A stretch of 14,557 nucleotides of DNA, taken from contig JAPLIO010000190.1 of the NCBI GenBank assembly GCA_026389055.1, forward strand, positions 1 to 14,557. Reading direction: 5' to 3'. The notes beneath the pieces were generated by a model that ran no database searches, had not been told where the DNA came from, and saw only the letters and a program-made list of their open reading frames with translations. Source of the DNA: Candidatus Melainabacteria bacterium (GTDB taxonomy: Bacteria; Cyanobacteriota; Vampirovibrionia; Vampirovibrionales; JAJTHC01). Position 1 is the stretch's first letter; every line of letters starts with the position of its first letter. Below are positions 1-7,584 of this stretch, piece after piece. The position numbers were made by a program, and so were the translations under genes.

Positions 1-28
1 ATCGATGAAAGCACGCTATTTAATCTGT

Positions 29-48
29 GAATTGGTATGAATTGGTAT
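29..48. repeat. Tandem direct repeat, two copies of GAATTGGTAT
   Basis: The 10-bp unit GAATTGGTAT occurs twice head to tail at 29-38 and 39-48 with no mismatch. It is followed by AAAGGGACATTTTT. No function can be assigned. It may be chance or part of the mobile-element-like debris in the same intergenic region. Confidence 0.6.
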
Positions 49-148
49 AAAGGGACATTTTTCAAAGCAAAGGGTTAAGCGAAGCCTAAAACAGACGAAA
101 AGCATGAGCAATAAAGCCGTTCAGCCTTTAATACCAGTAACAAAAACA

Positions 149-225
149 GAATATTGTCCCAATAATCATGTTTATTTGACCCTGTCCTTTTATTCTGCAA
201 AGACATGATTACTGGGACAAGAATC
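149..225. repeat. 22-bp imperfect inverted repeat with 33-bp spacer
   Basis: The arm at 149-170 (GAATATTGTCCCAATAATCATG) is the reverse complement of 204-225 with 19 of 22 matches. The arms share TTGTCCC and TAATCATG. A 33-nt spacer separates them, giving a 77-nt structure. It lacks a poly-T tail, and the nuoN terminator lies beyond it at 265-301, so it is unlikely to be the operon terminator. It could be a MITE-like or REP-like element, or a paired end of a lost insertion sequence. No transposase is present in the window. Confidence 0.6.
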
Positions 226-264
226 AAGATTGGTTTAAATAAGTTATACCCATTCAATGATTTT

Positions 265-301
265 AAAAAACCGTCCTGTCTCTTTCGAGATAGGACGGTT
301 T
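265..301 (-). terminator. Rho-independent terminator of the nuo operon
   Basis: Read on the minus strand, a long stem (arm 287-301 pairing with 268-282, one G-T wobble) closes a four-base loop at 283-286 and runs straight into a T tract ending at 265. The stem core is CCGTCC paired with GGACGG. It begins about 20 bases past the nuoN stop codon. Stem length, small loop and U tract are all textbook, so transcription of the complex I operon very probably ends here. Confidence 0.93.
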
Positions 302-321
302 AATGTTTTCAGAATAAGCGA

Positions 322-2079
322 CTACGGATTCATAGCGGGTTGATTAACAGAACCGCCAATAGAACCACCAGTAGCAGGGGTTTGAGCCGCTTCTTCCAGC
401 TCAGGAGGCTTACCAGCCTGAATTAGATCATACATGGCTACATCGCACACATTCATTATCGGCGTTGCCAAAATACCCAACAATAAAGTACCAGCTAAAC
501 TAATCATAATAGCCCACCGCATACTAGCACTATCACAAGTAGTGGTACCACCCACTAACAATTGGCACCCCCCAACAGAAAGCCCTGTAGAGGAATCCAC
601 GCCCTTTGTGGCGATTAATGTTTTCACCGCTTCAGAAGGTTCAGCAACCACCATTGTACGAATAACGTTCACATAATAGTAAATAGAAACGGTTGAAGCC
701 ACTAATGCCAACAAAACCAAACCTAATGTAGTTGGGTTTTCCTGAATCAACGCTTGGAACAAGAACAATTTAGCAAAGAAGCCTGCCGTAATAGGCATAC
801 CAGCCAACCCTAACAAGAAGATGCTGAAAATAGTTACCAGCATGGGCTTCGCTTTGGCTAACCCTGCCAAATCCGAAATGGTTTCAGATTTCAATAAATC
901 TGAGGTTACCAATACACAGGCAAACGCCCCTAAATTCATAAACACATAAGTGAATAAGTAGAACAAAACCGTCGCCAAGCTATGGTACTGTAAAACAGTC
1001 AACCCTAACAATAAATACCCTGCATGAGCAATAGTACTATAGGCTAGCAAGCGTTTGATGTTGGTTTGCTTCAAAGCAATGGTGTTACCCACTAATAAAG
1101 AGGCTATCGCTAACAAGCTGACTAACACCGTTACGCTACCCACTTCACCAGAAAACGGCAACAAAAAGCGAATAGCAAAAACAAACGCCGCCAATTTAGA
1201 AACAACCGATAAAAACGCGGTAACAGGGGTAGGAGCCCCTTCATACACATCAGGTGTCCACATATGGAATGGAGCAGCAGAAATTTTGAACCCAACACCC
1301 GCCATAACCAACACTAAGGCAATGGGCAACCAACTAGCTAAATCTTTCACGCCACTATGCAAGGCTATTGGCAAGGCATCTAACGCTGTAGACCCACCCA
1401 TCAAGCCATACAACAACGCCAAACCAAATAAGAATAAGGCGGAACTTGCCCCACCGTAAACCAAATACTTCAAAGAAGCTTCCGTGCTTTGTTGGTTATT
1501 ACGCAAGTAACCCACCAACAAATAGGAGCTAATACCCAAGGTTTCTAACGAAACAAAGACGGAAACAAAATCAACAGACCCACAAAGGAACATCGCCCCA
1601 GTAAAAGCCGTCAGCAAAATAGCAAAAAATTCGCTGGCTTGTTTTGCCATGTAATGGGCAACATAGCGTTTGCTCATTAACAATACAATAATAAAGCCTA
1701 CTAATAAAAAGGCACGAGAAGTAATGCTCAATAAATCTGCCTGAAACATACCATACAGAACGGAATATACCACATCAAAATGGTTGAAAAAGAACAGAAA
1801 ATAATGAGAAATTACCGTTATCAAGGCTAAAATGGTGCCACCCATGGCTAAATTCCAGCTATTAGAAGCCAGTGCTGAAACAAGTGGCGATTGAATCTCT
1901 TCGCCCACGCTGGCTTCGGTTTTTCCAACCGAAAACAACGAAAGCACAATAATCAACACTAACGTTAAAATTAAAATCAATTCAGGCGATAAAAACGGCA
2001 CGCCCTGTTTGAGTAAAACCCCAGTCCAGTCATTATCAAGCAATGCTGAAGAGAGGGTATCGGCGGAAAACATCATCAT
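322..2079 (-). CDS. nuoN: NADH-quinone oxidoreductase subunit N (NuoN/NdhB), antiporter-like proton pump
   Basis: This is an integral membrane subunit of the complex I pump arm, 585 residues when begun at 2079. It shows the antiporter-family signatures: Glu179 in the FVSLETLGISSYLL helix, Lys265 in GFKISAAPFHMWTPD, Lys295, and the TNIKRLLAYSTIAHAGY helix around 339-355. About fourteen hydrophobic segments are visible. The start is the first of three tandem ATGs (2079-2071), with GGAG eight bases upstream. A longer frame from 2238 would overlap nuoM by 130 bases and only adds unrelated sequence. The protein is longer than usual (about 480-520 residues in most bacteria). A soluble insert around 479-520 holds Cys505 and Cys515, and a Gly/Pro/Ala-rich tail follows the last helix. 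It is the last gene of the operon, 28 bases after nuoM. Confidence 0.95.
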   Translation of the reverse strand: MMMFSADTLSSALLDNDWTGVLLKQGVPFLSPELILILTLVLIIVLSLFSVGKTEASVGEEIQSPLVSALASNSWNLAMGGTILALITVISHYFLFFFNHFDVVYSVLYGMFQADLLSITSRAFLLVGFIIVLLMSKRYVAHYMAKQASEFFAILLTAFTGAMFLCGSVDFVSVFVSLETLGISSYLLVGYLRNNQQSTEASLKYLVYGGASSALFLFGLALLYGLMGGSTALDALPIALHSGVKDLASWLPIALVLVMAGVGFKISAAPFHMWTPDVYEGAPTPVTAFLSVVSKLAAFVFAIRFLLPFSGEVGSVTVLVSLLAIASLLVGNTIALKQTNIKRLLAYSTIAHAGYLLLGLTVLQYHSLATVLFYLFTYVFMNLGAFACVLVTSDLLKSETISDLAGLAKAKPMLVTIFSIFLLGLAGMPITAGFFAKLFLFQALIQENPTTLGLVLLALVASTVSIYYYVNVIRTMVVAEPSEAVKTLIATKGVDSSTGLSVGGCQLLVGGTTTCDSASMRWAIMISLAGTLLLGILATPIMNVCDVAMYDLIQAGKPPELEEAAQTPATGGSIGGSVNQPAMNP

Positions 2080-2107
2080 GGAAAACGCTCCGTCCTTTCT
2101 GGAAAAA

Positions 2108-3745
2108 CTAAGGTTGAGTACTAGAAGTTGAAGACCCATCAGACAGAGCAACGGCTGATTGAGGGGGGGTAGCCAAGCGTTGTAACTGGGCTTCTGCTTG
2201 GGAAAACTGGCTGGCAATAGCCGTGGTAGAATCTGCAAATTGAGCGGTTAATAGGTTAGGGAAGAAGCCTAAACCAATCACCAACACTGAAAGAACGCTC
2301 AAAACCGCTACTTCGCTACGGGTGGCATCTTTCAATTGCTGGCAAGCTTCGCTGACTGGGCCGAAAAATAGCCGTTTCACTAACCACAACATATAAGCAG
2401 CACCTAGCACAACACCTACCGCTGAAAGTGCTGTAACCCCTTGGATAGATAGCGGTAACACAACAGATGAAGACAACGGAATTGCACTAAATGCATGGGA
2501 GATAAACCCACTGTAGAAGGTTAAGCTTTCGCCAGCGAAACTAACCAACAAAGGAAGCCCTAGGCTGGATAGAGACATCAACAAGAAAAAATAGAACAAT
2601 ACGGGAGCTTTTTGAGCTACACCACCATAAATGGCAATGTCTCTCGAATGGGTTCTGCCATAAAGCGTGCCTACACCCATAAACAAGGCGGCACTCACCA
2701 AGCCGTGTGCTACCATCACGAAGATGGCTGCGGTAATACCTGTCGCATTATACGCCGCTAATGCCAATAGAATAAAACCCATGTGGCTAACAGAAGAATA
2801 GGCTATCAGCTTTTTCATATCGGTTTGTACTAAGGCAATTGAAGCAGTATAAACAATATTTATTAACGCCAACAACCCAATATAGGGCGATAATAGCTTC
2901 CCGACCAAGGGGAACCATTCAAAGGCAAAGCGAAGCAAGCCATAAGCCCCCATTTTCAACAAAATACCCGCCAACAACATAGAAATAGGGGTTGGGGCTT
3001 CAACGTGAGCATCAGGCAACCAAGTGTGCAACGGAACAACCGGTAATTTGACGGAAAACGCTACAAAAAACCCGACGAAAATTAACAGTTGCAACTGGAA
3101 GGGGAATTGTGGGTTGCTAGCTAATTGCTTCAATTGAGAGAACAAGAATAAGGATTGCTCAGGAGCACCCGAAGCTTTAGCAACAAAGCCTAACAGTAAA
3201 ATACTAGACACCAAGAAGATGGACCCAGCCAAGGTATAAAGCACAAACTTCATCGCCGCATAATCCCGACGAGGCCCACCCCAAATGGTAATGAGCAAGT
3301 ACATGGGGATGAGTTCAAGTTCAAAGAACAAGAAAAACAAGAATAAATCTCGAGCCATAAATACGCCCAAAACCGAGCCAATCAGCAAGAAAAACAACGA
3401 ATAATAAAGCTTCAACCGTTTACCAATGGTGGTAATGCTAGCAACACCAGCCAATAAACTTAATAGCGTGGTTAATAGCACTAACGTAGCCGTTAAGCCA
3501 TCTTGACCAAACGCTAAAGACAAACCAAATTTAGGCAACCAAGGCTGAACCCAAGATAAATTGGTGCCAACACCTTGACCAAAAGCTAACACACTAGCCA
3601 CAACTAGCAGAATAGTAGAAACAATACCCGCTAACCAATGAAGATTTTTGGCTTCCGTTTCAGGGTTCGGGTTGGTAGGTAACAGAGCAAAAACGCCTGA
3701 TGCCAAGAACGGCAAACCGACCAAAATTGGTAATAAAAATTCCAT
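2108..3745 (-). CDS. nuoM: NADH-quinone oxidoreductase subunit M (NuoM/NdhD), antiporter-like proton pump
   Basis: This 545-residue polytopic membrane protein is one of the three antiporter-like proton channels of complex I. The key residues are all visible: Glu142 in FLFFELELIPMYLLI (helix 5), Lys233 in SVKLPVVPLHTWLPDAHVEA, Lys264 in LLKMGAYGLLR, and TDMKKLIAYSSVSHMGF. It is slightly longer than the usual 500 or so residues, partly from a Ser/Thr/Ala-rich C-terminal tail (SDGSSTSSTQP). The ATG at 3745 follows the nuoL stop by nine bases. The AAAGGA at the end of nuoL serves as its Shine-Dalgarno, so nuoL and nuoM are probably translationally linked. Confidence 0.96.
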   Translation of the reverse strand: MEFLLPILVGLPFLASGVFALLPTNPNPETEAKNLHWLAGIVSTILLVVASVLAFGQGVGTNLSWVQPWLPKFGLSLAFGQDGLTATLVLLTTLLSLLAGVASITTIGKRLKLYYSLFFLLIGSVLGVFMARDLFLFFLFFELELIPMYLLITIWGGPRRDYAAMKFVLYTLAGSIFLVSSILLLGFVAKASGAPEQSLFLFSQLKQLASNPQFPFQLQLLIFVGFFVAFSVKLPVVPLHTWLPDAHVEAPTPISMLLAGILLKMGAYGLLRFAFEWFPLVGKLLSPYIGLLALINIVYTASIALVQTDMKKLIAYSSVSHMGFILLALAAYNATGITAAIFVMVAHGLVSAALFMGVGTLYGRTHSRDIAIYGGVAQKAPVLFYFFLLMSLSSLGLPLLVSFAGESLTFYSGFISHAFSAIPLSSSVVLPLSIQGVTALSAVGVVLGAAYMLWLVKRLFFGPVSEACQQLKDATRSEVAVLSVLSVLVIGLGFFPNLLTAQFADSTTAIASQFSQAEAQLQRLATPPQSAVALSDGSSTSSTQP

Positions 3746-3754
3746 AATAGGTGA

Positions 3755-5791
3755 TTATCCTTTCACCATCAATACTTGATAAGCAACAACCAAGGCTAAA
3801 ACTGAAAAGCCTAGCACGGTTACATACGTTTGAATACGGCCTGTTTGTAACCGACGAATAAGCCCCCCTGTACCCGAGGTAATACACCCAACGCCGTTAA
3901 CAACACCATCAATAACCACTTTATCAAACGTAGAAGACATTTGAGCAATTAGCATAAAGCCACCTTCTACAAGCCCTTGATAAACGTCATCAAAAAACCA
4001 TTTATTGCGGAACAATTCATAAGGCCAAGCCAGCACGCGTTTGACGGTATCCGTATTGATTAACTTCATACCGTAAACGGCAAAGGCTAGCACCAAACCC
4101 GTTAAGCCAACCATTTGAGACGCATTACCCACTTTATTAAACATGGCATCCAGCAAAGAATGGGGATGATGAGGCAGTTCGCTCATTAAACCATGGGTAA
4201 TGTAATGACCAAACGCTGGCAGACCAAAAGCAAACCCCGAAAGCAACACACCTATTAGCAAAGAAGGCACTGCCAACACAGCTAAGGGTGCCGTCATCAC
4301 AGGGTCTTCCTTGTGAACATGAGCTTCACCACGGTAAGTACCCATAAACGTTAGAAAGAACGTACGGAACATATAAAACGAGGTTAAACCCGCCGTAGCC
4401 GAAAGCAAAATATAAACAACAGGATGTTGATGAGCCGCGGCGGCTAAAATCTCATCTTTAGACCAAAACCCACTCGTCCAAAACAAGCCTGAAATAGCGA
4501 TGGTGCCAATTAAATAGGTGATACCCGTAACAGGCAGTTTTTTCATCAATCCGCCCATTTTTCGCATATCCTGCTCGCCTTCGCAAGCATGAATAACACT
4601 GCCTGAACCCAAGAACAACATCGCCTTGAAGAACGCATGGGTAAACAAGTGGAATAACCCAGCCGTGTAAGCCCCTAAGCCCATAGCAGTAACCATAAAT
4701 CCTAATTGAGACATGGTGGAATACGCCAACGCCTTTTTAATATCGGTTTGCGTAACGGCAATCGTTGCCCCAACAATGGCGGTGATTACCCCAATAATAG
4801 TGATAAACGGCATGGTAATATCCATTGAAGCCGCCATCAAAGGGAAGACTCTCGCAATTAAGTAAACACCCGCAGCCACCATGGTAGCAGCGTGAATTAA
4901 CGCTGAAATAGGCGTAGGGCCTTCCATTGCATCAGGCAACCAAGTATGCAAAGGCACTTGAGCACTTTTTGCCATAGGTCCTGTAAACACCAAAATACCA
5001 ATAGCCCCCAGCAACCAAGCAGGGATGGTTTTAGCCAAGCCACCCACCATTGGCATAAAGCCTTGGAAAGATAGCAATGCTTGTTCTGGGTTTATAGATA
5101 AATACTGTTGCCAAAAGCCCGAAGTAAACGTGATACCTAACAACAATAAAATCCCGATTAAAAAGCCAAAATCGCCCACTCTGTTGACCAAAAATGCCTT
5201 CATAGAAGCGGCAGCCGCCGCAGGCTTATGAAACCAAAACCCAATCAGCAAATAGCTGGAAACACCGACTAATTCCCAAAACATGTAGGTTTGAATGAGG
5301 TTAGAAGAAAGCACCAAGCCTAACATCGAAAAATTAAACAGGGCTAAATAACCAAAAAACTTGGCATACCCTTTATCATGATTCATGTAGCCGTGGGTAT
5401 AAATTTGAATGAATAAACTAATGAATGTTACCACAAAAAGCATCATTACGGTGTTGGCATCTAGCAACGTGCCTAGCTTTAACACTAAATCGCCCGCTTG
5501 AAGCCACTGCCAATTTTGTTCAATGGGGGTAACCCCATCATGCTGATTAAACAACCAAGCAACGCTAGCTATAGCGTGAACCAAGCCCAAGACCGTAGCC
5601 CCTGACGTTAAAGCAAAAGCCACTTCTTTTTTAGCTAGTAGCGGTAACGCTTCAGACGCATCTACATGCCCATGTCCTTCGCTAGCGTCATACGCCAACG
5701 GTTTCGGCAAAGCACGCCCCAAAGAAATCAGTAAAAATGCAACTAGTGGGTAAATGGGAACCAACCAGAGGGTTTGAATGAACCAATCCAT
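3755..5791 (-). CDS. nuoL: NADH-quinone oxidoreductase subunit L (NuoL/NdhF), distal proton pump with lateral helix
   Basis: This is the largest membrane subunit, 678 residues, at the tip of the pump arm. Antiporter motifs are complete: Glu173 in FWELVGVSSYLLIGFW, NRVGDFGF at 203-210, Lys275 in GPMAKSAQVPLHTWLPDAM, and TDIKKALAYSTMSQLGF at 349-365. GSGSVIHACEGEQDMRKMGG (395-414) is the family's signature stretch. The C-terminal 90 residues (from about NKWFFDDVYQGLV) fit the lateral helix plus anchoring helix. An early loop at 36-50 is rich in His, Glu and Asp. The start has AAGG eleven bases upstream. A 71-base gap with a hairpin separates it from nuoK. Length is within the range for the family (about 610-680). 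Confidence 0.97.
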   Translation of the reverse strand: MDWFIQTLWLVPIYPLVAFLLISLGRALPKPLAYDASEGHGHVDASEALPLLAKKEVAFALTSGATVLGLVHAIASVAWLFNQHDGVTPIEQNWQWLQAGDLVLKLGTLLDANTVMMLFVVTFISLFIQIYTHGYMNHDKGYAKFFGYLALFNFSMLGLVLSSNLIQTYMFWELVGVSSYLLIGFWFHKPAAAAASMKAFLVNRVGDFGFLIGILLLLGITFTSGFWQQYLSINPEQALLSFQGFMPMVGGLAKTIPAWLLGAIGILVFTGPMAKSAQVPLHTWLPDAMEGPTPISALIHAATMVAAGVYLIARVFPLMAASMDITMPFITIIGVITAIVGATIAVTQTDIKKALAYSTMSQLGFMVTAMGLGAYTAGLFHLFTHAFFKAMLFLGSGSVIHACEGEQDMRKMGGLMKKLPVTGITYLIGTIAISGLFWTSGFWSKDEILAAAAHQHPVVYILLSATAGLTSFYMFRTFFLTFMGTYRGEAHVHKEDPVMTAPLAVLAVPSLLIGVLLSGFAFGLPAFGHYITHGLMSELPHHPHSLLDAMFNKVGNASQMVGLTGLVLAFAVYGMKLINTDTVKRVLAWPYELFRNKWFFDDVYQGLVEGGFMLIAQMSSTFDKVVIDGVVNGVGCITSGTGGLIRRLQTGRIQTYVTVLGFSVLALVVAYQVLMVKG

Positions 5792-5838
5792 AGATGAACG
5801 AACCTTATATGATTACAGATAAAAAAATGATACAAGCT

Positions 5839-5868
5839 GGGTGTCTCCGTTTAAGAAACGGGCTACCC
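5839..5868 (-). other. Hairpin spanning the nuoK stop codon
   Basis: A stem of CCGTTT (5847-5852) with AAACGG (5856-5861) around an AAG loop is extended by an outer GGGT (5839-5842) and ACCC (5865-5868) pair across a small internal loop. On the minus strand it includes the nuoK TAG. A run of seven T follows only after about 11 more bases, so it is a poor rho-independent terminator. It could stabilise the upstream mRNA end or tune expression between nuoK and nuoL. The pairing is seen directly; the role is a guess. Confidence 0.4.
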
Positions 5869-6192
5869 TTTTAATTGTTGAAACGCATCGGCATCCACCG
5901 ACCCTGTATTCTTAAATAACGCAATAACAATGGCAATACCAACAGCGGCTTCGGCTGCGGAAACCGTTAGTACAAAAATGGCAAAAATTTGCCCCGATAA
6001 ATCTCCGGGGTTGACGGCATTATTGATAGCAACCAACGCCAAATTAACGGCATTCAGCATTAATTCTACGCACATTAAGGTTCGCATTAAATGACGCCCC
6101 GTAGCAACGCCCATAAAACCCAAGCCAAATAAGATAGAGGCAAGTGCTAAATAAGTAGATAATCCGATTTCAGGGGTAACAGCAGAAGACAT
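5863..6192 (-). CDS. nuoK: NADH-quinone oxidoreductase subunit K (NuoK/NdhE)
   Basis: This small three-helix subunit (109 residues) sits at the junction of the quinone-coupling and pump parts of complex I. Two buried glutamates that family members use for proton transfer are present: Glu43 in CVELMLNAVNL and Glu81 in AAEAAVGIAIV. The protein ends in DADAFQQLKG, like the family's usual tail. I chose the ATG at 6192 because AAAAAAGG lies seven bases upstream. A TTG at 6213 is in frame but falls before this Shine-Dalgarno. The gene is separated from nuoJ by 142 AT-rich bases that hold a TATAAT box, so it may have its own promoter. Confidence 0.95.
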   Translation of the reverse strand: MSSAVTPEIGLSTYLALASILFGLGFMGVATGRHLMRTLMCVELMLNAVNLALVAINNAVNPGDLSGQIFAIFVLTVSAAEAAVGIAIVIALFKNTGSVDADAFQQLKG

Positions 6193-6269
6193 AAATAGAC
6201 CTTTTTTAGTCAAAAATTAACACGGTGATAAAAAAAGCAGAAACAACCTTGTTAAAATAAAGTAACCCT

Positions 6270-6275
6270 ATTATA
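6270..6275 (-). promoter_or_regulatory. Candidate internal promoter (-10 TATAAT) upstream of nuoK
   Basis: The minus strand carries a perfect TATAAT at 6275-6270, inside the 142-base gap between nuoJ and nuoK, the widest gap within the operon. Transcription would begin near 6263, about 70 bases before the nuoK ATG. No good -35 hexamer sits at 16-18 bases (a TTGATT is present, but 26 bases away). The surroundings are AT-rich, so chance is a real possibility. Confidence 0.3.
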
Positions 6276-6334
6276 ACGCAAATAACCGATAAAGGAAGAA
6301 AAATCAACGGAGAAAAACCGCCAGAACTGGGAGC

Positions 6335-6943
6335 TTATTCTAAACCCACATCTTTTTTCCAACCTTTCGCTTCAGGCACCAACTTGCCTTCTTCAAAACT
6401 GAAGAAAACGCCACTGCCTGCTTCTGAAAACGTCTTTTTAGAAAGCATAATGGCACCTATCATGGCAATTAACAGTAATACAGAAACCAGCTCAAAGGGC
6501 AGAATATACTTGGTTAACAACAGCTCACCTAATTGCCCAGCCGTACCGTTGGCAATTAAATTATTTTTAGTAGCCTCGCTCAAGGGGTAAATCATTTTCG
6601 GTACAAAGCTGGTGCTAGCCTTGCATAACAACCCAATAATTGAAACACCCGAACCAATGGCGATGGTTTTACCCAACCAACCAAAACGCTTCTGTTCAAC
6701 AGGCAATGCTTGGTTGCCTGTAAACATGAGACCGAACATTAACACAATGGTCAAACCCACTGCGTAAACCATGACTTGAGCAACGGCTAAAAAATCTGCA
6801 TTGTTCAGCAAGAAAAACCCTGCCATACAGAAAAATACAGACAATAAACAGAGTGCCGCATACAACACACTAGGGGCAAACACCACGCCAACAGCCATTA
6901 AAACTGAAACAATGGCAAAGAACCAAAAAACAAGGGTATCCAT
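6335..6943 (-). CDS. nuoJ: NADH-quinone oxidoreductase subunit J (NuoJ/NdhG)
   Basis: This is a five-helix membrane subunit of about 202 residues beside NuoK and NuoA, involved in coupling quinone reduction to proton pumping. The helix 3 region has the family pattern: LNNADFLAVAQVMVYAVGLT followed by IVLMFGLMF. The second half contains KYILPFELVSVLLLIAMIGA and a LSKK end to the last helix. I placed the start at the ATG at 6943 (MDTLVFW), which matches where family members begin. The frame is open to 7042 but that would overlap nuoI and prepend a non-matching stretch. A GGAG lies 15 bases upstream, which is far, so the ribosome site is weak. It follows nuoI by 59 bases. Confidence 0.93.
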   Translation of the reverse strand: MDTLVFWFFAIVSVLMAVGVVFAPSVLYAALCLLSVFFCMAGFFLLNNADFLAVAQVMVYAVGLTIVLMFGLMFTGNQALPVEQKRFGWLGKTIAIGSGVSIIGLLCKASTSFVPKMIYPLSEATKNNLIANGTAGQLGELLLTKYILPFELVSVLLLIAMIGAIMLSKKTFSEAGSGVFFSFEEGKLVPEAKGWKKDVGLE

Positions 6944-7002
6944 AATGAAAACGTTAAACTCCAAACCAATCAATGATTCTAGTGAAAGCAGTAGAAATAA
7001 AC

Positions 7003-7560
7003 CTAAGCTACGGTTACAGCTAAACCGTGTTCTTTCCGCCATTGGTCAGATTCTTCCCCATTTAAGGTTAAATCTTTTTTATCTAAAACAAGGGCTTCAC
7101 GGCTGTAATCTGCCAATTCAAAATCAGGCAAAAACTTAATGCAATCCACAGGGCAAACTTCGGTGCAATTACCGCAGAAAATACAACGCCCTAAATCAAT
7201 CGTAAACCTGTCTATAACGGGCTTTTTATCCGCATCTCGGTGCATTTCAATTTGAATTAAATCATCACACGGGCAAACTCTTGCACAAGCTTGGCACCCA
7301 ATACATAAATCCGTCCCGTCGGATTTAGATAATAACGACAATCTGCCGTGAAATCTATCCGATAACTCAGGCATCACTTCGGGGTATTCCAACGTGATAG
7401 GGTCTGTATTATGCTGCTTTAAAACAGTCAGCAACCCTCTCGTAATTTCTTTTAAGCCATCTACCACTAACGAATTCGTGCTTTGTTTAATCACATCCGT
7501 AGTTGTTTTACCTGCTAAAGAAGCAGAGGCTTGTGTTTGTTCAGAAACCATCATCATCAT
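7003..7560 (-). CDS. nuoI: NADH-quinone oxidoreductase subunit I (NuoI/NdhI), 2x[4Fe-4S] ferredoxin-like subunit
   Basis: This 185-residue peripheral subunit carries two [4Fe-4S] clusters on the electron path to cluster N2. Cluster motifs are Cys86-x2-Cys89-x2-Cys92-x3-Cys96-Pro and Cys126-x2-Cys129-x2-Cys132-x3-Cys136-Pro. An amphipathic region at about 36-60 (GLLTVLKQHNTDPITLEYPE) matches the membrane-contacting helix of the family. The stretch FTIDLGRCIFCGNCTEVCP is very like cyanobacterial NdhI as I remember it. An extra cysteine (Cys98) directly follows the first CP motif. The start is a run of four tandem ATGs (7560-7549). AAGGA lies eleven bases before the first. The gap from nuoH is 24 bases. 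Confidence 0.96.
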   Translation of the reverse strand: MMMMVSEQTQASASLAGKTTTDVIKQSTNSLVVDGLKEITRGLLTVLKQHNTDPITLEYPEVMPELSDRFHGRLSLLSKSDGTDLCIGCQACARVCPCDDLIQIEMHRDADKKPVIDRFTIDLGRCIFCGNCTEVCPVDCIKFLPDFELADYSREALVLDKKDLTLNGEESDQWRKEHGLAVTVA

Positions 7561-7584
7561 GAGGCGATTATTCCTTACTGTTTC

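Larger units (their letters stand above)
1..264. other. Intergenic region downstream of the nuo operon, no gene recognised
   Basis: This AT-rich stretch lies beyond the nuoN terminator and runs to the window edge. I find no protein that I would call real. A 60-codon minus-strand frame (75-257) exists, but it overlaps an inverted repeat, lacks a ribosome binding site and resembles nothing I know. The region does hold a tandem 10-bp repeat (29-48) and a 22-bp inverted repeat (149-225). The words TGTCCC and GGGACA recur at about 52, 155 and 214, which suggests decayed mobile-element sequence; that reading is inference. Confidence 0.5.

Noticed and set aside
75..257. 60-codon minus-strand frame downstream of the nuoN terminator
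   Set aside because: It has no ribosome binding site, overlaps both arms of the inverted repeat and resembles no known protein; a chance frame in AT-rich DNA is more likely.
1055..1459. 134-codon plus-strand frame opposite nuoN
   Set aside because: Antisense shadow of conserved antiporter helices, with no ribosome site or recognisable protein.
2080..2238. Longer N-terminus for NuoN starting at 2238
   Set aside because: It would overlap nuoM by about 130 bases and add sequence unlike NuoN; the tandem ATG at 2079 has a well-spaced GGAG.
6193..6213. TTG start for NuoK at 6213
   Set aside because: The strong AAAAAAGG lies between this TTG and the ATG at 6192, so it serves the ATG.
6944..7042. 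Longer N-terminus for NuoJ starting at 7042
   Set aside because: It overlaps the end of nuoI and the added residues do not fit the family; MDTLVFW at 6943 aligns with normal starts.
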